Positions 6,547-14,539 are shown, counted from the first letter of the stretch. The stretch is 15,761 bases of DNA from an uncultured Gemmatimonadales bacterium (GCA_937982605.1 CALJLC010000042.1:1-15761); one strand, 5' to 3'. Notes: generated from the letters alone by a model not told the origin. Program-made: numbers and translations.

Positions 6547-9500
6547 TCAACGCCCCTCCCCCGCAAGCAGGGCGTCGATGGTGTGCGGTCGCCCGTCGGC
6601 CACGACGAGACGGACGTCGCGCACCGCGCGGATGTCGCGCAGCGGGTCCGAGCCGAGCACGACCAGGTCCGCCAGCATGCCCTCGCGCACCGCTCCGAGC
6701 GCGTGCCCGTACCCCAGCGCGTCGGCGGCCGCGGACGTGACGCCCCGCAGGACGTCGATCTCGGCCATCCCCCCGTACTCCACGAGGATCTGCATCTCCT
6801 GAAGGAGCGAGAGGCCGGCCGGGCCGGTGTCCGTGCCGACGATGACCGCCCCGCCCTCCTCCGCCACGCGCCGCCCCAGCGACGCCATGTCGCGCACCAT
6901 CGTGCGCAGGACCTCCGGGTCTTCCGGCGCGTCCGGTGCGGCGGCGCCCGGCGCGAACGCACGGACGCGCCGGTCGTCGAACAGCTCCGGGTTCTCCCAG
7001 CCGACCAGCCGGTTTCCGCCGTAGATCCCGACGGTGGGCGTGATCGCCGCACCCGACGACACCAGGAGCGCCACCACGTCCTGATAGCTCCGGTTCAGCT
7101 CCGAGACCTTCGGCGAGTACCCCCGTCGGCTCGTGCCCCGCACGTGCTCCACGCCGTCGACCCCCACGGCCACGGCCGGATACAGCTCGTGGGAGGTGAC
7201 CGGCATCCCGAGCGCGTGCGCGTCGTCGATCACGCGATGCTGCATCGGGTCGGAGAGCCGCACGTACGTCTTCACGAAGTCGAAGCCGAGCGCGCCGGCA
7301 AGATCCATCTCGAGCTCGATCTGCCCGCCGGAAGCCAGCGCCGGGGCGCCGGCGTAGTAGATGCGACTGCCGTCCAGCGTGTTGCCGGTGCCGAAGACGC
7401 GGGGCCCGATCCGCCGCCCGCTGGCGCGGGACTCCCGTGCCTCGACGACCTCGAAGGGGTCGGTGGCCGGCGAGCGGACGCTGGTCACGCCGAAGGCGAG
7501 CCACTGCCGTCCACCCTGCTCGGCGCCGTCGAGGCCCACGGGTTTGTGCGTGTCGAGGAGTCCCGGCGCGATGATCCCGTCCGACGCGTGGATGACCCGC
7601 CCGCCGTGCAGCGAGGCGTCGTGCGGGACCACCCGCACGATCCGGTTCCCCGAGATCACCACGTCGACGCTCCGGCGGATCTGCGTGCCGACCCCGTCGA
7701 AGAGCTGGCCGGCGTGCAGCGTCCACCGCTCCCCGGGCACGGTTCCGCTCCAGTCGAGCGGTACGGGCACCGCCTCCACCCGGCCGTCCTCGACCCCGAT
7801 GCGGCGCAGCCCCGCGTCGGAGAGGTAGAGGATCGAGCGGCCGTCTCCCGACCACGACGGATCCGAGCTGAACTCGTTGTTCAGCCGGCGGGGTGGACCG
7901 GCCGGATCGCCGGACGGCTCCACCGGAGCCACCCAGAGCACCCCCTCGGCCACGAACGCGACGGAACGCCCGTCGGGGGACCACACCGGGCCGTCCGTGC
8001 CCCGGCTCGATACCGAGCCGTGCTCGGAGAAGTCGCGCCAGCGCTCGCCCTCCTGGGGAACGGACGACAGGACCGTCTCGACCACTCCGGCGCCCCCGTG
8101 ACCCGCCGCGTCGCCGGGCTCGCCGTCGCCCTGCTCCGAGATCGGCCGCGAAGTGGGAATGCGGAGCGCACGGTTGACGCCCTCCCGGAAGCGCGTGGAG
8201 TACCGCCACAGGGCGGCCACCACGACACTGCGTCCGTCCGGGGACCAGGTGGGCCGGCCCGGGCCGTTGAGCCCCGAGCGCACCGTCCGGGCCTGGCCGG
8301 TCGCCACGTCCAGGACGCGGAGGCCCCCGCCGCGGCCGCCGCCGAGATACGCGATCTCCCGGCCGTCGGGCGACCAGGCCGGCGCCGAACCGCCGTCCGT
8401 GGTGAGCCTGCGCTCGGCGCCCGTCGCGACGTCGTGGAGCCAGAGGTCCGTGCCGCCGGCGCGCGAGGAGGCGTAGACCAGACGCGTGCCGTCGGGCGAC
8501 CACGCCGGATCGACCTCCGTGTGGGCGTCGTCGGTCAGCCGGGTGGGTGCCTCCCCGATCCTCATGAGCCAGAGGTCGCCGAGCGCCGCGAACGCGACCG
8601 TCCCGCCGTCCGGCGCGAGCGCGGGCGAGACGATGCCCTGCACCGGCCGCGGCCCCTCCGGCTCGAAGCTCCGCAGCCGCTTCCGGTACTCCGCCCGCTC
8701 CAGCGTCACCGTGGCCGAGAATCCGACGTCGCGCGCGGCTCCCCCGGACGACGGAACACGCCGCACCAGGCCGTCGCCCGTGTAGAGGAGCGATCCGTCC
8801 CGTGCCCAGCTGGCGCGGAAGGGGAAGACGTCCTCGCGCTCGCCGGTCACCCGACGGCCGGCGCCCCCGCTCCCGTCCACCGCCGTGACGTGGAGGCCGC
8901 TCGCTCCGTTGCCGACCCCAACCCAGGCGATCGAGGCCCCGTCCGGACTCCAGCTCGGCGAGTAACCCTCCACGCCGTCGAGCTCGACGAGGCGCGTCGG
9001 ACCCCCGTTCGGCCCCTGCACCACGAGCGCGCCGCCGGCTCCGTCGCTCATCCACGCCACCCTCCCGTCGGGACCCTCGTCCGGCGTGTACTCGTTGTCG
9101 GGTCCGTCCGAGAGGCGCGTCACCGCCCCGGAGGAAGGGTCGAGCGCCCAGATGTCGTAGCTCCCCGCCCGGTCGGACGAGAAGAGGATCCGGCTCCCGT
9201 CCGGGGACCAGCTCGGCTCCCGGTCGTCGAAGGGGCCCCAGGTGAGGCGGCTCAGCCCCGAGCCGTCCGCTCCCACGCTCCAGACGTCGTAGTCACCGCC
9301 CCAGTACGCCTGGAAGACGATCCGGTCGCCGTCCGGAGACCAGCGGGGCTGGCGCGCGTCGCCGAACGGGTCGGTGAGCGGAGTCGCGACCCCGCCCTCC
9401 GCGGGCATCGTCCAGATCCGGCCCAGGAGGTCGAGCGCGATCGTCGAGCCGTCGGGGGAGAGCGCCGCCGCCAGGTTCGTCCCCTCGGTGATCGTCACCT

Positions 9501-9597
9501 CGATCCGCGCCTCCGTCCCGGGTGCCAGCGCGCCGGCGAGGGGAAGGGACAGCAGCGGCACCGCGAGGGCCGGGATGAACCGCGAACGGATGCGCAT
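6547..9597 (-). CDS. Exported TolB-like propeller / amidohydrolase fusion
   Basis: The protein has 1016 residues. The ATG at 9595-9597 is chosen because it gives a clean signal peptide (MRIRSRFIPALAVPLLSLPL to about residue 30) and GGAG lies seven bases upstream; an 18-residue longer GTG start lacks a ribosome site. Residues ~35-620 are a PD40/TolB-like beta-propeller with eight exact SPDG motifs and four variants (GPDG, ARDG, APDG, SGDG), about twelve blades. Residues ~630-1010 are an amidohydrolase of the imidazolonepropionase-like type. Expected metal ligands H684, K776 (the usual carboxylated lysine), H803, H818 and D923 are present, but the second His of the HxH motif is replaced (H684-K685-P686). 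The substrate is unknown; related proteins are annotated as exported peptidase- or prolidase-like hydrolases. It stands alone on its strand, 79 bases after the plug-like gene. Confidence 0.92.
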   Translation of the reverse strand: MRIRSRFIPALAVPLLSLPLAGALAPGTEARIEVTITEGTNLAAALSPDGSTIALDLLGRIWTMPAEGGVATPLTDPFGDARQPRWSPDGDRIVFQAYWGGDYDVWSVGADGSGLSRLTWGPFDDREPSWSPDGSRILFSSDRAGSYDIWALDPSSGAVTRLSDGPDNEYTPDEGPDGRVAWMSDGAGGALVVQGPNGGPTRLVELDGVEGYSPSWSPDGASIAWVGVGNGASGLHVTAVDGSGGAGRRVTGEREDVFPFRASWARDGSLLYTGDGLVRRVPSSGGAARDVGFSATVTLERAEYRKRLRSFEPEGPRPVQGIVSPALAPDGGTVAFAALGDLWLMRIGEAPTRLTDDAHTEVDPAWSPDGTRLVYASSRAGGTDLWLHDVATGAERRLTTDGGSAPAWSPDGREIAYLGGGRGGGLRVLDVATGQARTVRSGLNGPGRPTWSPDGRSVVVAALWRYSTRFREGVNRALRIPTSRPISEQGDGEPGDAAGHGGAGVVETVLSSVPQEGERWRDFSEHGSVSSRGTDGPVWSPDGRSVAFVAEGVLWVAPVEPSGDPAGPPRRLNNEFSSDPSWSGDGRSILYLSDAGLRRIGVEDGRVEAVPVPLDWSGTVPGERWTLHAGQLFDGVGTQIRRSVDVVISGNRIVRVVPHDASLHGGRVIHASDGIIAPGLLDTHKPVGLDGAEQGGRQWLAFGVTSVRSPATDPFEVVEARESRASGRRIGPRVFGTGNTLDGSRIYYAGAPALASGGQIELEMDLAGALGFDFVKTYVRLSDPMQHRVIDDAHALGMPVTSHELYPAVAVGVDGVEHVRGTSRRGYSPKVSELNRSYQDVVALLVSSGAAITPTVGIYGGNRLVGWENPELFDDRRVRAFAPGAAAPDAPEDPEVLRTMVRDMASLGRRVAEEGGAVIVGTDTGPAGLSLLQEMQILVEYGGMAEIDVLRGVTSAAADALGYGHALGAVREGMLADLVVLGSDPLRDIRAVRDVRLVVADGRPHTIDALLAGEGR

Positions 9598-9615
9598 GGG
9601 AAGGCTCCGGAGCGT

Positions 9616-9635
9616 GGGCTCGGCACGGGGAGCCC
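9616..9635 (-). terminator. Hairpin between the plug-like gene and the amidohydrolase gene
   Basis: GGGCTC at 9616-9621 and GAGCCC at 9630-9635 form a 6-bp stem with an 8-base loop in the 79-base gap. It may end the upstream transcript or lie in the leader of the amidohydrolase. No T-run follows. Confidence 0.3.
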
Positions 9636-9676
9636 TGATCATACGCCGCACCGTCGGAGACGGGCGAGCCCCCCGG

Positions 9677-10573
9677 CTACGACCGCTCGGTCCAGAAGAG
9701 GATCACCCCGCACGCCTGATTCCCCACGTACTGCCGGGGCACGCCGAACGGCCACTCGTACACCTCGACGGCGAGCAGCTCGCTCATCGGCACGACGTCG
9801 GCGAGCGTCTCCCCCGCGTTGAGCTCCCGAATCCAGATCCCGTCGACGTAGATCGACGGCGCGCAGTAGCCGGGCCCCGTTCGGTTCGGGATCACCAGGA
9901 CGTCCGTCCACGGCCCCACCGGCTCGAAGGCCGTGTCGTCGGGCCGCTGCGCGCGCGCCCCGCCCCCGCCCAGGAGCACCGGTCCCTCACCCGACCGCGC
10001 CAGGAGCCGGGCCGGCCGGGTCTGGTGGACCCGCACGGTCTTCAGCCCCCAGAAGAGCGCCTGAACGTACTTCGCCTCGGACGCGAGGATCTGGCCCGGG
10101 AAGATGAACTCGCCCCGGCCTCGGGCCATGTTCTCGGCTGCCCGGTCGTAGAAGCCGGTGCCCATGAGGCCCGGCACCTCGGGGGCGTCGAGATCCGCGG
10201 CCACGAGGACGCCCTCGATCGGGACCGGCCGCACGGCGAGCCGCAGCTCGAAGACCTGCATCGAGCCTTCTTCGACCGCGATCAGCTCCGACTGGACCGC
10301 CCGGTAGCCGAGCGCCGACGCGATCAGATGGTAGGAGCCCTCCTCGGGCACCTCGAACTCGAAGTATCCCTGCTCGTTCGTGAGCGTGCTGTCGAGCGTG
10401 TCCTGCGACTCGGTGGTCAGGATGACCGTGCCGAGGGGGATCGGCGCGAAGGTCTCCCGCTCGGAGAGGATGCCCCGGAGGACCTGAGCGTGCGCCGGCG
10501 CGACGGCACCCGCGAGCGCGAGGGCGAGCGCCACGCCCGGGACGAGCGCGGCGAACCGGGGCGCGCCGGTCAC
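9677..10573 (-). CDS. Exported carboxypeptidase-regulatory-like protein with plug-like C-terminus
   Basis: The protein has 298 residues. The start is GTG at 10571-10573, overlapping the permease stop as GTGA. It is chosen because it gives a signal peptide ending AHAQ at residue 30; the much longer open frame upstream is a shadow of the permease. Residues ~31-112 match a CarboxypepD_reg beta-sandwich (LRGILSERETFAPIPLGTVIL, TNEQGYFEFEVPEEGSYHL). The C-terminal ~70 residues (PSIYVDGIWI, then LLAVEVYEW and QACGVILFWTERS) resemble a TonB-dependent-receptor plug domain, but no beta-barrel follows. C237 and C288 could form a disulfide. Such proteins are probably periplasmic or surface-associated; the actual role is unknown. 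The overlap suggests co-translation with the permease, yet no functional link is evident. Confidence 0.85.
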   Translation of the reverse strand: MTGAPRFAALVPGVALALALAGAVAPAHAQVLRGILSERETFAPIPLGTVILTTESQDTLDSTLTNEQGYFEFEVPEEGSYHLIASALGYRAVQSELIAVEEGSMQVFELRLAVRPVPIEGVLVAADLDAPEVPGLMGTGFYDRAAENMARGRGEFIFPGQILASEAKYVQALFWGLKTVRVHQTRPARLLARSGEGPVLLGGGGARAQRPDDTAFEPVGPWTDVLVIPNRTGPGYCAPSIYVDGIWIRELNAGETLADVVPMSELLAVEVYEWPFGVPRQYVGNQACGVILFWTERS

Positions 10574-12723
10574 GGGACCACGGCCGAGCCGGCCCCCTCG
10601 TCCCGGAACTGCTCGCGCAGGGCGGCGATGCTCTCCGGGCGGCCGAGCATCGTGAGCCGGTCCCCGACCTCGAGCACGGTGTCGCCGTCCGGAATCACGA
10701 CCTCGCTTCCGCGTCGGATCATCGCGATGAGCGCGCCGTCCGGGAGGCGTACCTCGCGCACCTCGCGCCCGGCCAGCCCCGCCCGCGGCCCCGCTTCGTC
10801 CACGCTGAAGACGAAGAGCCGCTCGTTGCGGAAGAGGGCCTCCTTGAGCTGAGCGTCTCCCTCGGCTCCCAGCCACTCCGGCATGAAGGCCTCCTGGTCC
10901 ACCCGCCGCGCGATCTGGGCGAGGATGCGGAGATGGCGGCCCGGATCCGCCTCGGGCCCCACGAGGAAGAAGACCGCGCGGACGGGCTCGTCGAGGCCCG
11001 GGTGGAAGCGCATGTCGAACTTCTCGAAGGTCACCCCTTCGCGGACGCGGGCCAGGAGGAGCCGGGGCTCCGGGATGCGCTCGAGGCGCACGTGCGGGAG
11101 CGCGGCCCCGTGCGAGACCGGCGTGGCTCCGACGCGGGTCCCCTGAAGGAAGCCCTCGGCGAGCTCCGAGGCGGTGACCGGCAGATCGCCCGCGAGCACC
11201 TCGCCCGCACGGCGTGCCAGCTCCTCGAAGCGCTCCGGACCCTCGAAGTCGAGCACCCGCGCGCCGGTGAAGAGCGCGTCGAAGGGGTCCGCCTCCCGGG
11301 GTCCGCGGTCCTTCATGATCTCGCGCAGCTCGGTGTCGAGCCGGTCGTCCCGCTGGCGGCCGAGTCGCTCGAAGACGTGGAAGATGGCGCCTTCGCGGTC
11401 GACGCGGTCCCGGGCGTAGTAGGTGAACCACATCGAGCCGAGCGTGATCAGCGCGAAGCTGAAGAGCGTCGGCAGCAGCCCCATCTCGACGATCAGCCAG
11501 AACGGCGCGAGGATCCCGACGATCTGCATCCCCGGGTAGAGGGGCGACCGGTAGCCGGGGTCGTACGCCTCGATGCGGCTCTCCCGCATGACGATCACGG
11601 CGAGGCAGCCGAGCGCGAACATCACCAGCTTGAAGGCGCTGGCGAGCTTGGCGATGCCGGTGGGATCGAAGACCGTGACGCAGACGACGATCACCACCAC
11701 CGTCGAGAGGATGCCGACCGTGGGCGTGCCGCGCCGGCCCACCTTGCCGAAGAAGTCCGGCAGGAGGCGGTCGCGCCCCATCGCGAGCGGGTAGCGCGAG
11801 GCGCTCAGGATCCCGGCGTTGGCCCCGGACGAGACGGCGAGCAGCGCCGCGATGGTCATGACCAGTGCCCCGGCCGGACCCGCCATGTCCCGGCCCACCG
11901 TGGCCACGGGCGTCAGGTCCCCATGGCCGTCGTCCGCGGCGGCGAGCACCTCCGCGCCGGTGACGCCGATCATGATGGCGGTCCCGACGAAGTAGACGAG
12001 CAGCACGGTGCCGAAGGCGAGGAAGGTGCCCAGGGGCAGATTCCGCTCCGGATCCTTCACCTCCTCGGCCACGCTCGCCACCTTCGTCAGCCCCATGTAG
12101 CTGACGACGACGAGCCCGGCCGTGCTCACCAGCCCGGCCGTCTCGGGGCGGAAGATCGCGGGGAGCCGGCCGACCTCCACCTGCAGCACGCCGTAGCCGC
12201 AGAACCACGCGAGGAGCACGAAGAGGCCGAGGAGCAGCAGGACCTGGGTGGAGCCCGTCTTCTTGGCCCCGAGCCAGTTGACCGCACCGAGGAGGACCGC
12301 GAGGGCCGCCGCGATCGGTCCGAACTCGAGCTGAGGGAAGAAGAGCTGCAGGTAGGCGCCTACGCCGATGAGCGCGAAGGACGCCTTGAGCACCAGCGCG
12401 ATCCAGGTGCCGAAGCCGCCGATCGTGCCCACCAGCGGCCCCATGCTCCGGTCGAGGAAGTAGTACACGCCGCCGGCCTTCGGCATGGCGGTCGTGAGCT
12501 CGACGCTGCTGAAGAGGCCGGGGAGCAGGATCGCCGCGGCCAGGACGTAGCTGAGCGGCATCGCCGCCCCCGCGCCCGCCGCCGCGAGGCCCGGCAGGAG
12601 GAAGAAGCCCGAGCTGAGCGTGGCGCCGGTGGCCAGCGCGTACACGTCCCAGAGCCCCAGCTCCTTTTCGAGCCGGGTCGGCTTCGAGGTGCTCCTGTGC
12701 GGCGTGGTGTCGACGGCGTCCAT
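10570..12723 (-). CDS. APC-family permease fused to PTS EIIA and RCK_C domains
   Basis: The protein has 717 residues. Residues ~20-440 are an amino acid-polyamine-organocation permease with about twelve hydrophobic segments. It begins with the typical ELGLWDVYALATGATLSSGFF motif of the first helix and carries KAGGVYYFLDRSMGP near residue 83. Residues ~488-618 resemble a PTS EIIA domain of the fructose/mannitol type, with the expected phosphorylatable histidine in AALPHVR (H544). Residues ~634-708 are an RCK_C (TrkA_C) ligand-binding domain (LPDGALIAMIRRGSEVVIPDGDTVLEVGDRLTML, seen here in part). The inference is a cation- or amino-acid-type transporter gated by phosphorylation and by a small ligand. 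No PTS EI or HPr gene is in the window. The ribosome site before the ATG at 12721-12723 is weak. The substrate cannot be told from sequence. Confidence 0.9.
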   Translation of the reverse strand: MDAVDTTPHRSTSKPTRLEKELGLWDVYALATGATLSSGFFLLPGLAAAGAGAAMPLSYVLAAAILLPGLFSSVELTTAMPKAGGVYYFLDRSMGPLVGTIGGFGTWIALVLKASFALIGVGAYLQLFFPQLEFGPIAAALAVLLGAVNWLGAKKTGSTQVLLLLGLFVLLAWFCGYGVLQVEVGRLPAIFRPETAGLVSTAGLVVVSYMGLTKVASVAEEVKDPERNLPLGTFLAFGTVLLVYFVGTAIMIGVTGAEVLAAADDGHGDLTPVATVGRDMAGPAGALVMTIAALLAVSSGANAGILSASRYPLAMGRDRLLPDFFGKVGRRGTPTVGILSTVVVIVVCVTVFDPTGIAKLASAFKLVMFALGCLAVIVMRESRIEAYDPGYRSPLYPGMQIVGILAPFWLIVEMGLLPTLFSFALITLGSMWFTYYARDRVDREGAIFHVFERLGRQRDDRLDTELREIMKDRGPREADPFDALFTGARVLDFEGPERFEELARRAGEVLAGDLPVTASELAEGFLQGTRVGATPVSHGAALPHVRLERIPEPRLLLARVREGVTFEKFDMRFHPGLDEPVRAVFFLVGPEADPGRHLRILAQIARRVDQEAFMPEWLGAEGDAQLKEALFRNERLFVFSVDEAGPRAGLAGREVREVRLPDGALIAMIRRGSEVVIPDGDTVLEVGDRLTMLGRPESIAALREQFRDEGAGSAVVP

Positions 12724-12858
12724 GCTCGGCGGGTCATGCGGAAGGGGACTCCCGCCGCGACCGGGAACGCTTCACGGGGAGCCGGGCTCGAGCCGCCCGG
12801 GGCGGCGGCGACCGTCGGGCGATGATGCCCCCTCGGGCCCGCGGCGGCAAGGCGAGGA

Positions 12859-12893
12859 GGGCGCGGACCGCGCCCCCGGGCACGGTCCGGACC
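12859..12893 (-). terminator. Tandem hairpins at the end of the ferritin-like gene
   Basis: A perfect palindrome GGTCCGGACC (12884-12893) touches the stop codon. A 7-bp stem GGGCGCG / CGCGCCC with a 3-base loop (12859-12875) follows downstream on the minus strand. They are GC-rich with no T-run. Together they could separate ferritin transcription from the permease gene 136 bases further on. Confidence 0.4.
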
Positions 12894-13318
12894 TACAGGG
12901 GCCAGTCGCGCAGGATGCGCTCGGTCTCCTCGGCGTGCGTGCTCTCCTCGGCCACCATGTCCTCGAGCTGGACGGCGAGCCCCTTGTCCCCGAACGCCTC
13001 GGCGTCGGCCGCACGCTGCGTGTAGTCGGCGATGGCGCGGCGCTCCGCGACCAGCACCGCCTCGAGCATCTCGCGGTTCGACCCGGCCCGCGCCACTTCC
13101 CGGGCTTTTGTCGTGGGCTCGCCGCCGAGCGCGACGATCTTGTTGGCCAGGTACTGGGCATGGGCCTGCTCGTCCGCCACTTCGTCGAGGAAGAACTGGG
13201 AGAGCTGCGGGCGGTAGGGGCCGGTCGCCTTGGCCGCGTAGGTGAGGTACTGCGTGATCGCCGAGAGCTCGCCGGCCAGGTCCTCGTTGAGCCGTTCGAT
13301 GAGCTGCTTCTTGTCCAC
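12893..13318 (-). CDS. Bacterioferritin-like di-iron protein without the haem methionine
   Basis: The protein has 141 residues. The start is GTG at 13316-13318, chosen over a 29-residue longer frame because GGAGGA lies eight bases upstream and the protein then begins MDKKQLIERLNEDL, as ferritins do. It forms a four-helix ferritin fold with a complete di-iron site: E17, E50-Q-A-H53, E92 and E125-S-T-H128. These positions are one or two residues from the E. coli bacterioferritin ligands. The residue corresponding to the haem-ligating Met52 of bacterioferritin is Gln51, so haem binding is not expected. The likely role is iron oxidation and storage, or protection against peroxide, in the cytoplasm. 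Whether it assembles a 24-mer cage or a smaller oligomer cannot be told; it is slightly shorter than the usual bacterioferritin. It is divergent from the plus-strand gene at 13466. Confidence 0.88.
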   Translation of the reverse strand: MDKKQLIERLNEDLAGELSAITQYLTYAAKATGPYRPQLSQFFLDEVADEQAHAQYLANKIVALGGEPTTKAREVARAGSNREMLEAVLVAERRAIADYTQRAADAEAFGDKGLAVQLEDMVAEESTHAEETERILRDWPL

Positions 13319-13326
13319 GGAATTCG

Positions 13327-13332
13327 TCCTCC
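13327..13332 (-). promoter_or_regulatory. Shine-Dalgarno that decides the ferritin GTG start
   Basis: GGAGGA on the minus strand lies eight bases before GTG at 13316-13318. No comparable site precedes the longer alternative start at 13405. Confidence 0.7.
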
Positions 13333-13384
13333 GAAGGGATTCGTCTCTGCCGTTCGGATGGGGGTACTCGCGTGGTCCGACGAT

Positions 13385-13406
13385 GTTGCGCCCGTGCCGC
13401 CGCAAC
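13385..13406. promoter_or_regulatory. Inverted repeat in the divergent intergenic region
   Basis: GTTGCG (13385-13390) and CGCAAC (13401-13406) are perfect inverted 6-mers spaced by ten bases, near the middle of the 147-base region between two divergent genes. They could be an operator half-site pair or a hairpin. A second small hairpin, GAGGT-TTCG-ACCTC, is at 13429-13442. No convincing -10/-35 pair was found on either strand here. Confidence 0.25.
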
Positions 13407-13465
13407 CGCTCCGGGGCACGTCGTGTCCGAGGTTTCGACCTCCCTTGCCCACGATTCTCGAGCCC

Positions 13466-14530
13466 GTGTCGCCGCTACGAATCGCCCCCTCCCTCGCCAC
13501 GCTCCCGCGCCCGGCCCGGTGCGCGGCGTTCGTGTGGATCGCGCTGGCGAGCGCCTCCGCCCCCCTCGCGGCGCAGGCCGCGCCGACGCTCGCCGAGCAC
13601 CTCGTGGAAGCGCTCGCGGAGCACCGCGTCGTCGCGCTGGGGGAGAATCACGGGCACGTCGAGCTCCACCGGCTCCTCCTCGTAGCGCTGCGCGATCCGG
13701 CCGTCGCGGCCCGGATCGACGACCTCGTCGTCGAGTTCGGCAACGCCCGCTACCAGGACGTCGTCGACCGGTACATCGGGGGGGCGGCGGTCCCCGACGA
13801 CTCGCTCGCGCTGGCGTGGCGCAACACGGTCGTCTCGCCTAACACGGTGTGGGAATCCCCGGTGTATCGCGGATTCTTCGAGGCCGTCCGCGAGATCAAC
13901 CGGTCCCTGGAGCCTCCGGCGCGCTACCGGGTCGTGCTCGCGGATTCCGACGTCGACTGGTCAGCCGTGCGGCATCGGGACGACCTGGCGCCCTACTACG
14001 ACCGCGCCTCCGCCATGGCCGGCACCCTCCGGCGCGAATCGCTCCTGCGCGGGCGGCGGAGCCTCTTCCTGGCCGGCGGGCTGCACGTGGCCCGGAGGCC
14101 ACGGGTGCGAGTGAGCTCCGCGGGCCTGCCGGTCGCGGAGCCGACTCCGGTGGTGCTGATCGAGCTGCATCACCCCGGTGTGACGTGGGTCGTGCAGTCG
14201 ATGGGCCGGGCGGGCGAGCTGGAGCTGGAAGCGCTCACGGGCTCGGGTCCGGCCCGGGTCGTGCGGACGGACGCACGGCCGGAGATCGCCGGAATCGAGG
14301 CGAACCTCGCGACGACCCTTCGCGACCGTGACGGCGCCCGGTCGGACGTCTACGGCAATGCCCGGCTCCCCGACGTGGTGGACGCGGTCCTCCTCTGGGA
14401 CCCGGGAGAGGTCACGCTGCTGGAGGCACCGGCCTCGGCGTTCGCGGACGACGCCTGGTGGGCCGAGCTGAACCGCCGGAGCCTGCTCGTCCGGGGCGTG
14501 CCCATGGACGAGCGGCTGCGAGGCGGTTGA
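13466..14530 (+). CDS. Secreted EreA/ChaN-like superfamily protein, unknown function
   Basis: The protein has 354 residues from GTG at 13466. TTG at 13445 and ATG at 13358 are in-frame alternatives; GTG is preferred because it gives a normal-length signal peptide (residues 1-38, ending PLAAQA), but its ribosome site is weak. Motifs seen are VALGENHGH (E60, H62, H64), VVEFGNARYQDVVDRYI (E90) and FLAGGLHV (H207). This E/H ... E ... GxxH pattern is that of the erythromycin-esterase / ChaN / Tiki-like superfamily, whose members use such Glu and His residues for hydrolysis or metal/haem contact. The rest is unassigned. It is the only large plus-strand gene in the window and ends nine bases from the convergent infA stop. 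The substrate is unknown; resistance to macrolides is not implied. Confidence 0.75.
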   Translation: MSPLRIAPSLATLPRPARCAAFVWIALASASAPLAAQAAPTLAEHLVEALAEHRVVALGENHGHVELHRLLLVALRDPAVAARIDDLVVEFGNARYQDVVDRYIGGAAVPDDSLALAWRNTVVSPNTVWESPVYRGFFEAVREINRSLEPPARYRVVLADSDVDWSAVRHRDDLAPYYDRASAMAGTLRRESLLRGRRSLFLAGGLHVARRPRVRVSSAGLPVAEPTPVVLIELHHPGVTWVVQSMGRAGELELEALTGSGPARVVRTDARPEIAGIEANLATTLRDRDGARSDVYGNARLPDVVDAVLLWDPGEVTLLEAPASAFADDAWWAELNRRSLLVRGVPMDERLRGG

Positions 14531-14539
14531 GCCGCGACG

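Noticed and set aside
6398..9055. An 885-codon minus-strand frame overlapping the amidohydrolase
   Set aside because: It is a shifted frame of the same gene with Arg/Gly-rich sequence and no domain.
6583..9822. A 1079-codon open frame on the plus strand
   Set aside because: It lies antisense to the propeller-amidohydrolase gene, is dominated by Arg, Pro, Ala and His, and shows no domain. It is a GC-bias shadow.
10574..12208. Long 5' extension of the plug-like gene frame
   Set aside because: It overlaps the permease in another frame and has Arg/Gly-rich low-complexity sequence; the signal peptide begins at the GTG at 10573.
12620..13465. Upstream part of the plus-strand frame leading into the EreA/ChaN-like gene
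   Set aside because: It is antisense to the permease start and the ferritin gene, and its composition is shadow-like; the protein-like sequence begins at the signal peptide.
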